Source: Pseudomonas japonica
Lineage (GTDB): Bacteria; Pseudomonadota; Gammaproteobacteria; Pseudomonadales; Pseudomonadaceae
DNA length: 64,000 bases
Direction of reading: 5' to 3'
NCBI RefSeq assembly: GCF_900188455.1
Contig: NZ_FZOL01000016.1
Location: 62,001-126,000, forward strand
This document shows, piece by piece, positions 35,261 through 43,467 of the stretch (positions are counted from its first letter, which is position 1; each line of letters starts with the position of its first letter). The notes under the pieces are model-generated. The model saw only the letters and a list, made by a program, of their open reading frames with translations, was not told where the DNA came from and searched no databases. A program made the translations under genes and the position numbers.

Positions 35261-35812
35261 ATGCTGATCGACGCTTCCCGGGCCACGCTGCTGGTCATCG
35301 ATGTCCAGGAGAAACTCATCGGCGCGGTCAGCGACCCCGCCGGTACCCTGGCGCGGACCCGCTGGCTGCTCGCCGCCACCACCGAGCTGGGCCTGCCGAC
35401 GGTGATTTCCGAGCAGTACCCCAAGGGCCTCGGGCATACCGTGGGCAGCCTGCTGGAAGCCGCGCCGGGGGCCACGGTGGTGGAGAAACTGCACTTTTCC
35501 TGTGTCGCCGGCGAATGCCTGCCGGCCTCGCTGCTGGCGCGCGAGCAAGTGATTGTGTGCGGCATGGAGACCCACGTCTGCGTGCTGCAGACCGTGCTGG
35601 AACTGCTGGAGAGCGGCAAGCAGGTCTACGTCGTCGCCGATGCCTGCGACAGCCGCACGGCCGAGAGCAAGGCCGCAGGACTTGCGCGCATGCGCGATGC
35701 CGGGGCGCAGATCGTCACCCGCGAGATGGTCCTGTTCGAGCTGATGCGCAGTTCCAGCCATGAAAAATTCCGCCAGATCAGCAAGACTTTCCTGGTCGGG
35801 GAGCAGCCCTGA
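35261..35812 (+). CDS. Isochorismatase-family hydrolase
   Basis: 183-aa cysteine hydrolase. The family catalytic triad is complete: D14 in LLVIDVQEKL, K76 in VVEKLHFS, and C107 in CGMETHVCVLQT with the preceding cis-peptide segment. Proteins of this size and motif (YcaC/nicotinamidase-like branch) hydrolyse amides or isochorismate-like ethers, but the substrate is not predictable. AAGGAG lies eight bases upstream of the ATG. It follows the thioesterase by 44 bp and precedes the DUF1615 lipoprotein by a few bases, so all may be one transcript. I see no direct evidence for a role in siderophore synthesis. Confidence 0.88.
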   Translation: MLIDASRATLLVIDVQEKLIGAVSDPAGTLARTRWLLAATTELGLPTVISEQYPKGLGHTVGSLLEAAPGATVVEKLHFSCVAGECLPASLLAREQVIVCGMETHVCVLQTVLELLESGKQVYVVADACDSRTAESKAAGLARMRDAGAQIVTREMVLFELMRSSSHEKFRQISKTFLVGEQP

Positions 35813-35817
35813 GCGGC

Positions 35818-36894
35818 TTGCCTCGCTGGCTGGGGCTCGGCCTGCTGGCGCTGCTCGCCGGCTGCGTCGGCCCGCGCGGCGGCGAGGAGCCGGCGTTGTC
35901 CGAGGCGCAGGTACGGGCACGGGTCGCCGCCTTGCTGCCGGCCAGCGTCGCTGACCGCCAGGGCTGGGCGCGGGATATCCAGGCGGCGTTCACCGCGCAG
36001 AAGCTCGTGCCCAGCCAGTCCAATATCTGCGCGGTGCTGGCGGTGACCGAGCAGGAGTCCACCTTCAGCGCCGATCCGCAAGTGCCCAACCTTGGGCGCA
36101 TCGCCCGCGAGGAAATCGATCGTCGCGCGGCGAAAGCCCTGGTCCCCAGGATGCTGGTGGATGTCGCCCTCGACAGCCGTTCGGGCAATGGCAAGACCTG
36201 GAACCAGCGTCTCGCCGCGGTGCGCAGCGAGCGTGAGCTGAGCGAGCTGTATGGCGAGCTGATCGGCTCGCTGCCGCTGGGCAAGACCCTGCTCGGTGGT
36301 TTCAATCCGGTGCGCACCGGCGGGCCGATGCAGGTCAGCATCGACTTCGCCGAGGCCAACGCCCGCGACTACCCCTACGCCCACGACGGCAGCATTCGCC
36401 AGGAGGTGTTCAGCCGGCGGGGCGGGATGTATTTCGGCATCGCCCACCTGCTGGGTTACCCGGCCAACTATGCGCGGCCGCTGTATCGCTTCGCCGACTT
36501 CAACGCCGGCTGGTACGCCAGTCGCAACGCGGCGTTCCAGAGTGCCTTGAGTCGGGTCACCGGAGCAGAGCTGGCGCTGGATGGCGACCTGATCGCCCAT
36601 GGTTCGATCCTGCCGGGCAGTACCGAGAAAGCCGCGCGGCTGCTGGGCGAGCGGTTCGGCATGCGCAATCCGGTGATTCGCGATCAGCTGGAGAAGGGCG
36701 AGGGCGTGGACTTCGAAGAGACCCGGTTGTACCAACAGGTCTTCGCCCTGGCGGACAAGGCGGCTGGCAAGCGCGTGCCGCGGGAAGCGTTGCCGGGGAT
36801 CAGGCTGGAAAGCCCGAAGATCACCCGGCAACTGACCACGGCCTGGTTCGCCAAGCGGGTCGATGAACGTTATCAGCGCTGCATGAAGCGCTAG
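35818..36894 (+). CDS. DUF1615-family lipoprotein
   Basis: About 358 aa. The N-terminus is a lipoprotein signal (LGLGLLALLAGC) with the modified cysteine close to residue 16. The rest matches the DUF1615 family of uncharacterised Pseudomonas proteins: QSNICAVLAVTEQESTFSADP, RTGGPMQVSIDFAEA, GGMYFGIAHLLGYPA and FADFNAGWYASRNAAFQ. The TEQESTF glutamate and the overall pattern recall lysozyme-like folds, but that is conjecture. The likely start is the TTG at 35818; no ATG is available upstream in frame, so the first residues are uncertain. It sits five bases after the isochorismatase gene and is convergent with fpvF. Confidence 0.8.
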   Translation: MPRWLGLGLLALLAGCVGPRGGEEPALSEAQVRARVAALLPASVADRQGWARDIQAAFTAQKLVPSQSNICAVLAVTEQESTFSADPQVPNLGRIAREEIDRRAAKALVPRMLVDVALDSRSGNGKTWNQRLAAVRSERELSELYGELIGSLPLGKTLLGGFNPVRTGGPMQVSIDFAEANARDYPYAHDGSIRQEVFSRRGGMYFGIAHLLGYPANYARPLYRFADFNAGWYASRNAAFQSALSRVTGAELALDGDLIAHGSILPGSTEKAARLLGERFGMRNPVIRDQLEKGEGVDFEETRLYQQVFALADKAAGKRVPREALPGIRLESPKITRQLTTAWFAKRVDERYQRCMKR

Positions 36895-36919
36895 GTCTTG
36901 GGTTGACTTGGCCGGTTAT

Positions 36920-36960
36920 GGCCGCTTCGCGCCCATTCGCGGCTGAAGCCGCTCCCACAC
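36920..36960. repeat. REP-like palindromic fragment
   Basis: GGCCGCTTCGCGCC...CGCGGCTGAAGCCGCTCCCACAC: two nested short inverted repeats of the Pseudomonas 'GCGGCT...GCTCCCACA' REP class, between two convergent genes. It may serve as a transcription end. Confidence 0.5.
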
Positions 36961-36974
36961 CGACCGCGCCGGGA

Positions 36975-37895
36975 TCAGGAACGACCAGCCACCAGCGCTT
37001 CCACCACCTGCGCCACCCCGGCCTTCAACCCGGCCACGCTGTCCGCCGTATCGGTATCCACCACCACCAGCTTCGCCCCGGAGGCCGCGATCACCTCGGC
37101 CACCGCCTGCGGCGGCTGCTTGTGATGCAGCACCAGCGCCACGTCCTGGCCCTTCAGCTCGTCACCCAGGTGCTTGAGCTGTTCGGCGCTCCACTGTTCG
37201 TCCGCCACCTGCGGATGGTCGATCAGGTCCAGGTTCAGCCCGCCGATCAGGTAGCCCAGGCGATCCGACAGGTTGACCACGCTGAGGTTGTCCGCCGCGG
37301 CCAGTTTCGCTTCGCTGCCGGCGCTGAGGTCGAGCAACTGGCGCTTGAGCCCGGCCAGGTTGGCCTGGATCTTCGCCTGGTCGGCCGGCGCCAGGCGCCC
37401 GAGGTCGCTGGCCAGGACATCGGCCATGCGCCCCATGTTGGTCGGGTTCAGCCAGGGATAGGCGGCGATGACGTTGTTGCCCTGCACCGCGATGCCCGGC
37501 AAGGCGCCGTCCACCGGGCGCGCGGCGTCGATCTCGACGATGCGGATATTGCTGCGCCGCGCCACCGGGTACAGCGGGTCGTCGCTCCAGATCGAGCGCA
37601 GGCCGATCACCGCGTCGGCCTTGCCCGCGGCCTTCTGCAGGCTGGCCGCGCCACGCCCGCTGAAGTAGGAGGGCTGGCGGCTGGCCGGGAGGTTGTCCGG
37701 CGCTGCGCGCTGCAGCTTCACCGAGGTGCCGTCCAGCAACAGGCTGCCCAGGGCATAGGTCACCGGCAGCGAGGCCAGGACGGTGATGTCGGCGCCTTGC
37801 TGCGCCGCCGCTTTCGCGGCGGGCGCGGCAGACGCGGCGAGGGGCAGGCCAGCCAGCAGCAGGGCCAGGCTCAGGTGCTTGAGGGTCGGGTTCAT
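36975..37895 (-). CDS. fpvF: FpvF: periplasmic metal/siderophore-binding protein
   Basis: 306-aa periplasmic protein of the cluster 9 (ZnuA-like) binding fold, with a cleavable signal peptide ending in LAASAAPA. Compared with classic metal-binding members, several ligand histidines are missing (ASLPVTYALGSLLLDGT at the first site), as expected for FpvF, which works with FpvC on ferripyoverdine. It is the last gene of an eight-gene operon, and the order G-H-J-K-C-D-E-F equals PA2403-PA2410 of P. aeruginosa. It overlaps the fpvE stop by four bases. Identification rests on synteny and fold. A generic zinc/manganese binding protein is the alternative if the operon context is ignored. Confidence 0.85.
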   Translation of the reverse strand: MNPTLKHLSLALLLAGLPLAASAAPAAKAAAQQGADITVLASLPVTYALGSLLLDGTSVKLQRAAPDNLPASRQPSYFSGRGAASLQKAAGKADAVIGLRSIWSDDPLYPVARRSNIRIVEIDAARPVDGALPGIAVQGNNVIAAYPWLNPTNMGRMADVLASDLGRLAPADQAKIQANLAGLKRQLLDLSAGSEAKLAAADNLSVVNLSDRLGYLIGGLNLDLIDHPQVADEQWSAEQLKHLGDELKGQDVALVLHHKQPPQAVAEVIAASGAKLVVVDTDTADSVAGLKAGVAQVVEALVAGRS

Positions 37896-38791
37896 GCCGG
37901 GTTTCCTTGCAGGCGTGGAACCAGGCCGCGGGCCAGCGCGGCGAGGGCGAAGAAGCTGCCGGCGACCAGGATGATCGCAGCGCCCGAAGGCACCGGCAGG
38001 TCGAAGACGATGGGCAGGAGGATGCCGATCAGGGTGCTGCAGGTGGCGATCAGCACCGAGGTGAAGAAGAAGCCCTTCAGCGACTGGCTGACCAGGCGCG
38101 CCGCGGCGGCCGGAATCACCAGCAGGGCGCCGACCAGGATCGCGCCGATCACCTTCACCGCGGCCACCGTGACCAGGGTCACCAGGACCACGAACAGGTA
38201 GTCCAGGCTCTTTACCGCGACGCCGCGCACCGCCGCCAGTTGCGGGTTGAAGCTGGCCAGGATGATGCGGTTGTACAGCGGCAGGGCCAGGCCCAGGACC
38301 AGCGTGCCGACGATGCCCAGCACCACCAGGTCATGGCCGCTGACGGTCAGCACCGAGCCGAACAGCACGTTCTCGAGGATGTGCACGTTGATCTTGCCGG
38401 CGAGCATCAGCAGCAGGCTGGCGCCCAGTGCCAGGGACACCGAGAGGAACACGCCGATCAGGGTATCCGGCGACAGCCCGGTGCGATTGCGCAGGTAGTT
38501 GAGCAGGATGCCGAACAGCAGGCAGTAGCCGAACAGGCTGCCATAGGGCCCGGTGTAGGGCTCGCCGAGGAGGATGCCGATGGCCACGCCGGTCAGCGCG
38601 GCGTGGCCCACCGCCTCGGAGAAGAAGGCGAAGCGCTTGACCACCACCAGGGTGCCGAGGCCGCCGAGCACCGGGCCGATCATCAGGCCGGCGAGCAGGG
38701 CGTTGATCACGAAGCCGTAGGCCAGGGCCTCGGGCAGGTAGCCGGAGGCGGCCCAGCCCTGGATCAGCAGGCGGAATTCTTCGTAGTTCAT
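37892..38791 (-). CDS. fpvE: FpvE: ABC-3 family permease of ferripyoverdine iron release
   Basis: 299-aa polytopic inner-membrane permease of the ZnuB/ABC-3 family, with about eight or nine hydrophobic segments (for example IGPVLGGLGTLVVVKR, LLLMLAGKINVHILENVLFG, VIGAILVGALLVIPAAAARL). The ALTGVAIGILLG motif and the LVIPAAAA signature near the C-terminus are typical of metal-ion ABC permeases. In P. aeruginosa FpvE partners the ATPase FpvD in the inner membrane to handle iron released from pyoverdine. Start and stop codons overlap those of fpvD and fpvF, indicating tight translational coupling. Confidence 0.88.
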   Translation of the reverse strand: MNYEEFRLLIQGWAASGYLPEALAYGFVINALLAGLMIGPVLGGLGTLVVVKRFAFFSEAVGHAALTGVAIGILLGEPYTGPYGSLFGYCLLFGILLNYLRNRTGLSPDTLIGVFLSVSLALGASLLLMLAGKINVHILENVLFGSVLTVSGHDLVVLGIVGTLVLGLALPLYNRIILASFNPQLAAVRGVAVKSLDYLFVVLVTLVTVAAVKVIGAILVGALLVIPAAAARLVSQSLKGFFFTSVLIATCSTLIGILLPIVFDLPVPSGAAIILVAGSFFALAALARGLVPRLQGNPA

Positions 38792-39540
38792 CAGGCGGTG
38801 CTCTCGCTGCGCGGGTGGATGGAAAACAGCCCGAGCAGGCGCTCGGGGGTCAGCGCGTCCTTCGGCGTGGCGTCGAACAGCACCCGGCGACTGAGACCGG
38901 TGACCCGGTCGGCGAGGCGCGCCACGGCTTCAAGGTCGTGCTCGATCCACAGCACCGTGGTCCCTGCCTGGCGCCATTCGCCGAGCAGCCGTTCGAACAC
39001 CTGGACACCGGCTTCGTCCAGCGCCGACATGGGTTCGTCGAGCACCAGCAACTGCGGCGCCGGGATCAGGCCCTGGGCCAGCAACACGCGCTGGCGCTCG
39101 CCGCCGGACAGCGCGCCCATGCGCCGCTTGCGCTTGTCCTGCATGCCGACCCGCGCCAGCGCGGCGTCGATGGCCGGCGCCGCGTGGCGCGACAGGCCGA
39201 GGAAGGCCGGGCGCTGCTGGCACATGGCGGCCATGAAGTCGTCGACGGTCATCGGCAGGCCGCGGTCGAACTCCAGGGCCTGGGGCACATAGCCGATCAC
39301 CTGGCGTTCATCCGGCCAGCTCAGGGCCAGGCGGCCCTGGTGCGGCATCTGCCCGAGCAGGGTCTTGATCAGCGAACTCTTGCCGCCGCCATTGGGCCCG
39401 ACGATCGCGTGCACGCTGCCGGCCGCGACCTGGAAACGCACCTGGTCGAGGATGCGCGTGCGCCCGAGGGTCAGGTCGATGCCATCGAACTCGATGGACG
39501 GGCCGCAGGGCGCGGCGACCACGGCTTCGGCGACGGTCAT
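38791..39540 (-). CDS. fpvD: FpvD: ABC transporter ATP-binding protein
   Basis: 249-aa ABC ATPase with Walker A GPNGGGKSS (48-56), signature LSGGERQRV, Walker B LLVLDEPMSALD and the switch histidine in LWIEHDLEAV. It belongs to the metal-ion (ZnuC-like) cluster and would power the FpvE permease on the cytoplasmic face of the inner membrane. It overlaps fpvC upstream by four bases and fpvE downstream by one. Operon order and length agree with PA2408. No key residue is missing. Confidence 0.9.
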   Translation of the reverse strand: MTVAEAVVAAPCGPSIEFDGIDLTLGRTRILDQVRFQVAAGSVHAIVGPNGGGKSSLIKTLLGQMPHQGRLALSWPDERQVIGYVPQALEFDRGLPMTVDDFMAAMCQQRPAFLGLSRHAAPAIDAALARVGMQDKRKRRMGALSGGERQRVLLAQGLIPAPQLLVLDEPMSALDEAGVQVFERLLGEWRQAGTTVLWIEHDLEAVARLADRVTGLSRRVLFDATPKDALTPERLLGLFSIHPRSESTA

Positions 39541-40451
39541 GCCTGGTTCTCCTTGATCGCGCGGACCACGGTGTCGAGGTTGCGCTTCATTTCCACCTCG
39601 TATTTCTCCCGGGTGTATTCGCCGTAGGAAATGTGGGTCAGCGGATAGAGCTTCACCCCGGCTTCGCGCTGGATGGTTTCGACATAGGCGGACGGGAAGT
39701 CCATCTCGGAGAAGATCACCTTCACGTTCAGCGCGTGCAGTTGGTCGATGGTCTTCTTCAACTGTGCCGGGCTCGGTTCGATACCGTGGGCCGGTTCCAC
39801 CACGGCGGTGACTTCCAGGCCGAACTCGCGCACCAGGTAGTCGTAGGCGGCGTGGATGGTGGCGACCTTGAACGAAGGATTCGGCGCCTCGGTCAACTGC
39901 GCCAGGGCATCGGCGCGCAGCTTGCGCAGGCGCTTGGCGTACTCGCGGGCGTTCTGGCTGTAGTACTTGGCGTTGTCCGGGTCGAGCTTGCCCAGTTCGC
40001 GGGCGATGTTGTTGATCTGCGCGATGCTGGCGCTGATCGACAGGAAGGTGTGCGGGTTGACCACCTTGCCGGCGCCACGGGCGGCGATGCCGGTGGCGGC
40101 CAGCAGCGGCACGTTGGCGTTGGACTCGATGGTGGCGATGCCCGGTTTCTCGCTGGCGGCGATCATGCGGTCGGCGAAGTCGTCGTGGCCGATGCCGTTG
40201 AGCACCACCACGTCCAGCGAACCGATGCGCTTGATGTCCTCGGCGCGCGGCTCGTAGGCGTGCGGGTTGAAGCCGGCCGGGATCAGCGGCACCACCTCGG
40301 CGCGGTCGCCGACGATATTGCTGACGTAGCTGTAGTAAGGGTGCAGGGTGATGCCGATGCGCAGCGGCTTGCCGCTTTCGGCGCTGGCCAGGGCGGGCAG
40401 GGCGAGGGCGATGAACAGGCTGAGGACACGGACGAGGGCGGAGCGGAGCAT
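39537..40451 (-). CDS. fpvC: FpvC: periplasmic metal-binding protein
   Basis: 304-aa cluster 9 solute-binding protein with a signal peptide (LRSALVRVLSLFIALALPAL, cleavage near ASAES). It keeps the metal-ligand histidines of the ZnuA/TroA fold: ITLHPYYSYV, GFNPHAYEP, VNPHTFLS and the late HAAYDYL/EPAHGIEPS stretch. In pyoverdine iron uptake FpvC binds iron and siderophore in the periplasm. The second of two nearby ATGs (40451) was chosen because AAGGA sits six bases ahead of it; the first ATG (40457) abuts the RBS. It overlaps fpvD by four bases. Confidence 0.88.
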   Translation of the reverse strand: MLRSALVRVLSLFIALALPALASAESGKPLRIGITLHPYYSYVSNIVGDRAEVVPLIPAGFNPHAYEPRAEDIKRIGSLDVVVLNGIGHDDFADRMIAASEKPGIATIESNANVPLLAATGIAARGAGKVVNPHTFLSISASIAQINNIARELGKLDPDNAKYYSQNAREYAKRLRKLRADALAQLTEAPNPSFKVATIHAAYDYLVREFGLEVTAVVEPAHGIEPSPAQLKKTIDQLHALNVKVIFSEMDFPSAYVETIQREAGVKLYPLTHISYGEYTREKYEVEMKRNLDTVVRAIKENQA

Positions 40452-40468
40452 GGGCATTCCTTGGCGGG

Positions 40469-41035
40469 TCAGTGCTGATGCTGGCGGGTCACACCGGCGT
40501 CATAGTGGGCGGCGATCTGCTTCCAGCCGGCGGCCTGCAGGGCGTCGGCGGAGCGTTCGGTAGGGAGCGCGGCGCTGGCGTCGCGATTGAGCCAGACCTC
40601 GGCGACGCCGTCGTGAGCCTCCGGCACCAGCAGGAGGAAGCTGCCGGCGACCTCCGGGTGCGGGCTCAGGCCAAGGTAGACCGCGTCGACCTGGCGCCAC
40701 TGGTGGCCGCCGCGGGTCACGCTGCTGGCGTCGGCGAGAAACGGCGCGAAGCCTTCCTCGGCGAGCAGTTCGACGCTGATCAGGCCGGGTGCTTCGGCGC
40801 GGCGCGCCTGGATCTCGTCGAAGGCCACCCGCAGGTCGGTGTAGATGCCTTGCTCGGCGGCATTCAGGTCGCGCCGGGCATCCAGTTGATGGGCCGCGAT
40901 GGACGGTTCGTCCTCGCGTTCGCCGCGCAGGCTGACCACCGTGGCGGCGAGCACCAGGATCAGCAGGGCGACCAGGGCCACATAGAGGGTTTCATGCCCG
41001 GCACCGGCCGGGCGCACGACCTGGACCCGGCTCAT
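40469..41035 (-). CDS. fpvK: FpvK: inner-membrane accessory protein (DUF6162)
   Basis: 188-aa protein with a single N-terminal membrane helix (LYVALVALLILVLAATVVSL) and a periplasmic domain, ending in a His-containing tail (RQHQH). It corresponds to PA2406/FpvK, part of the FpvGHJK group that assists reduction of ferric iron and its release from pyoverdine. A biochemical activity is not known. Its start overlaps the end of fpvJ, and a 17-bp gap separates it from fpvC. The assignment is by operon position and general architecture. Confidence 0.82.
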   Translation of the reverse strand: MSRVQVVRPAGAGHETLYVALVALLILVLAATVVSLRGEREDEPSIAAHQLDARRDLNAAEQGIYTDLRVAFDEIQARRAEAPGLISVELLAEEGFAPFLADASSVTRGGHQWRQVDAVYLGLSPHPEVAGSFLLLVPEAHDGVAEVWLNRDASAALPTERSADALQAAGWKQIAAHYDAGVTRQHQH

Positions 41036-41355
41036 GGCTCACCGATGTCGGCATGGTCGATTTCCACGACGTGGCCGGGGCCGGCGTCGAACAGCACGTA
41101 GAACTCGCTGGTGGGGCGCTTGAAGGTCAGGGTCGAGTCTTCGCCGAGCTTGCCCGGGACCAGGATGGTCTCGTCGTAGCCGATCACGTCGAGGGTCACC
41201 CCCGGTGCGCCGCTGCCGTCGGAGAAACCGCCGGTGCACTTGATCTGGTCGCCCGCCAGCGGCTCGCACTGGCACATCGGGTTGTGCGCCAGGGCCGGGC
41301 CGGCCAGGCACAGCAGGAACAGCGGCAGGGCGAGCCTGCCGGCCTTGAACGTCAT
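41032..41355 (-). CDS. fpvJ: FpvJ: small periplasmic protein
   Basis: 107-aa exported protein. The signal peptide is FKAGRLALPLFLLCLAGPALA, and the mature part begins HNPMCQCEPL with a CxC pair and a further cysteine in KCTGGFSDGSG. The fold looks like a small beta-sandwich (VTLDVIGYDETILVPGKLG, FYVLFDAGPGHVVEIDHAD). It matches PA2405/FpvJ in position and size. The real start is the ATG at 41355, which has a perfect AAGGAGG; the long open frame upstream belongs to the shadow of fpvH. The stop overlaps fpvK by four bases, and the start overlaps the fpvH stop. Confidence 0.85.
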   Translation of the reverse strand: MTFKAGRLALPLFLLCLAGPALAHNPMCQCEPLAGDQIKCTGGFSDGSGAPGVTLDVIGYDETILVPGKLGEDSTLTFKRPTSEFYVLFDAGPGHVVEIDHADIGEP

Positions 41356-41897
41356 GGTTTGCCTCCTTGTTTGTCGAGCCAGGCGAGGGTCGCGGGAGAT
41401 GCCTTGGCCAGCGGTACCGCCGCCTGGTGCATGCTGCCGTCCCAGCCTTCGAGGGTGATCCACAGTTCGGCGTCGCCGCGGGTGCGCGGCGGCACCGGCA
41501 GGCTGGTGCCCATGCGGTAGGGCGTGCCGAAGAAAATCGTGCCGGCGGCGCGCAGGCTGCGCGGCTTGCCGATGCGCAGGTAGGCGGCCTTGACCTCGCC
41601 GATGCAGGCCTGGCACAGCGCCAGGTTGAAACTCTTGAAATACCCGGCCGGGCCGTTCTGGCGCGGTGCTTCGTCGAGCAGTTCGGCCAGGCTCACCTGC
41701 CACGGGCCGACCTGGATGTTGTCGATCGGTGTGGCGCCGAGGCCGGCCTCGCCGCGGAACATCTTCACGTCGGCGAAGTACTTGGGCATGAAGCCCAGCG
41801 GGATCAGCAACAGCAGGATGTTCAGGTGGAAGCGCCACTTCAGCCACCACTGCTTCAGTGGCGAGGGTGCGGCGACAGCGTTGTGTGCCTGGCTCAT
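41352..41897 (-). CDS. fpvH: FpvH: inner-membrane accessory protein
   Basis: 181-aa protein with one membrane-spanning helix near the N-terminus (RFHLNILLLLIPLGFMPKYF) followed by a periplasmic domain that contains a CQAC motif (FNLALCQACIGEVKAAY). It is equivalent to PA2404/FpvH in P. aeruginosa, where FpvG and FpvH support reduction of ferripyoverdine iron. The CxxC pair could take part in electron or metal handling; this is inference. Its ends overlap fpvG and fpvJ by four bases each. Confidence 0.84.
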   Translation of the reverse strand: MSQAHNAVAAPSPLKQWWLKWRFHLNILLLLIPLGFMPKYFADVKMFRGEAGLGATPIDNIQVGPWQVSLAELLDEAPRQNGPAGYFKSFNLALCQACIGEVKAAYLRIGKPRSLRAAGTIFFGTPYRMGTSLPVPPRTRGDAELWITLEGWDGSMHQAAVPLAKASPATLAWLDKQGGKP

Positions 41898-43096
41898 GGC
41901 TGCACCTCCGTGGCGCTGTCCTGGCCGAGCTTGCGCGCCCGTACCGGTCTGTCCGCGCGCTTGAGCGCGGCGGCCGTGGCCTGGGCGGTGCGCTTGCTCC
42001 AGATGAGCAGGCCGCTGAGGACCATCATCGACAGGACCAGGCCGAAGAAGGCCCAGATCAGCTTGATCGCCAGGCCGCCGAAGTCACCGGTGTGCAGGGG
42101 GCGCATGGACTCGGTGACGAACTCCAGGGCCGAGCGGTCGGAGACCAGGAACGAGGTGTCGATGTTCCGGGTGTACGGGTTGACGTTGACCGTCTGGAAC
42201 ATCAGCGGATACCAGCCGCGCCCGCCCAGGTAGAGGTGGCCGTAGGCGTTGCCGGGCAGTTGCACGAAGCTCACGTCCAGACCGGAAATCTGCGAGGTGG
42301 CGATGCGCGTGGCCTCGTCGACATCGATCCGCGGCACCGGCGCGCTGCTTTCGGAGCGCGGTACGTCCTCGCGGGCGATCACCGGCACCACGGGCTCGGT
42401 GGAGATGCTGATGTGGTTGTCGGCGAGGATCGCCTGGATCAGGAACCAGGTGCCGGTGATCGAGATCACCGCGATGAACCAGATCGACCAGATGCCGCTG
42501 AGGCGGTGGAAGTCGCCCCAGAAGATCCGCGGGCCATGGTTGAAGCGCAGGGTCGGCTTGAAGAAGCCTTTCCAGAAGCGCTTGTAGACCACCAGGCCGG
42601 TGACCAGCGAGGCCAGCATCGGCAGGCCGAGCAGCGACACCAGGTACCAGCCCCAGCTGTAGCCGTTGGTGAACGGCACCAGCCACCAACCGTGCAGGGC
42701 GCGGGTGAAGCCTTCGAAGTTGAAGTCCGGACTCTTGCCCTGGATCGCCCCGGTGTACGGGTTGACATAGAGGATCGGCGCGGTGCCGTCGGGGAAGGTC
42801 ACGGCGACGTTGAGGGCGAAGTGCGAACCGTCGGGCTGGCTGATGTAGCGCACCGCCATGTCCGGTTCGGCCTTGTGCAGTGCGTCGAGCACCTGCTGGA
42901 AGCTCAGGCGTTCGGCGGCATCGTCGGGCTGGCTGGCGCGCACGTCGGGGTTGGCGAGCCAGACGATTTCCTGGCTGACCACGGCGAGGGTACCGGTGAC
43001 ACAGACGATCAGCACGAAGAACCAGATCGGCAGGGCGAGCCAGCTGTGGATCAGGAACCACAACCTGGATTTGGACTTTTTCGATTGTTGGGCCAT
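41894..43096 (-). CDS. fpvG: FpvG: PepSY-domain inner-membrane iron reductase of ferripyoverdine
   Basis: 400-aa PepSY-associated membrane protein with four main membrane segments: SWLALPIWFFVLIVCVTGTL at the N-terminus, pairs near MLASLVTGLVVY and SIWFIAVISITGTWFLI, and LIWAFFGLVLSMMVLSGLL near the C-terminus. Conserved histidines (LIHSW, LHGWW) could hold haem. FpvG of P. aeruginosa (PA2403) reduces ferric iron on pyoverdine in the periplasm. The ATG at 43096 (MAQQSKKSKSRL) was chosen because further upstream residues are not protein-like; its RBS is weak. It is the first gene of the operon. I found no convincing PvdS box in the 370-bp upstream gap. Confidence 0.88.
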   Translation of the reverse strand: MAQQSKKSKSRLWFLIHSWLALPIWFFVLIVCVTGTLAVVSQEIVWLANPDVRASQPDDAAERLSFQQVLDALHKAEPDMAVRYISQPDGSHFALNVAVTFPDGTAPILYVNPYTGAIQGKSPDFNFEGFTRALHGWWLVPFTNGYSWGWYLVSLLGLPMLASLVTGLVVYKRFWKGFFKPTLRFNHGPRIFWGDFHRLSGIWSIWFIAVISITGTWFLIQAILADNHISISTEPVVPVIAREDVPRSESSAPVPRIDVDEATRIATSQISGLDVSFVQLPGNAYGHLYLGGRGWYPLMFQTVNVNPYTRNIDTSFLVSDRSALEFVTESMRPLHTGDFGGLAIKLIWAFFGLVLSMMVLSGLLIWSKRTAQATAAALKRADRPVRARKLGQDSATEVQP

Positions 43097-43327
43097 TGCA
43101 TCAGTCTTGTTCGTAAAAAGTGGGGTCGAGCCAACGCTCAACCTGGTGGCTGCACTTATAAGGACGGATGAGAAACGGAAAACCGTCAGGGAAAATGTAA
43201 GAAAATGCTTCAGAGACGGTTTTTCATATTCATTTACGGAGCCGTCCGGCAGCTCCCGACTGACTGATGTGCTAACTGCGGTCCTCCGGATTTCAATGGC
43301 CGGGACCGCTTTGCGGTCCTTCGCGGG

Positions 43328-43380
43328 CAAGCCACGCTCCTACGGGAAAATGCGGTCTGCTTCCGTAGGAGCGTGGCTTG
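43328..43380. repeat. Inverted repeat (REP-like) upstream of fpvG and downstream of pvdO
   Basis: Perfect 18-bp arms CAAGCCACGCTCCTACGG / CCGTAGGAGCGTGGCTTG separated by 17 bases, in the 371-bp gap 43097-43467. The gap also holds a GCGGACCGCTTTGCGGTCC-like small hairpin just left of it. It probably insulates the pvdMNO transcript from fpvG. Nothing else recognisable was seen in the gap. Confidence 0.7.
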
Positions 43381-43467
43381 TCGTGTGACGAACCACCGCG
43401 AAAGGCCACAAAGCGGCCCCATTTCCTGTTCGAACGAATCCTGCGGGAAAAAATTTACCCAGGCCCC

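Noticed and set aside
43216..43236. Possible PvdS box upstream of fpvG (TAAAT...CGT on the minus strand).
   Set aside because: The spacer is 13 bases, not 16-17, so it does not fit the iron-starvation box. It is not a clear Fur box either.
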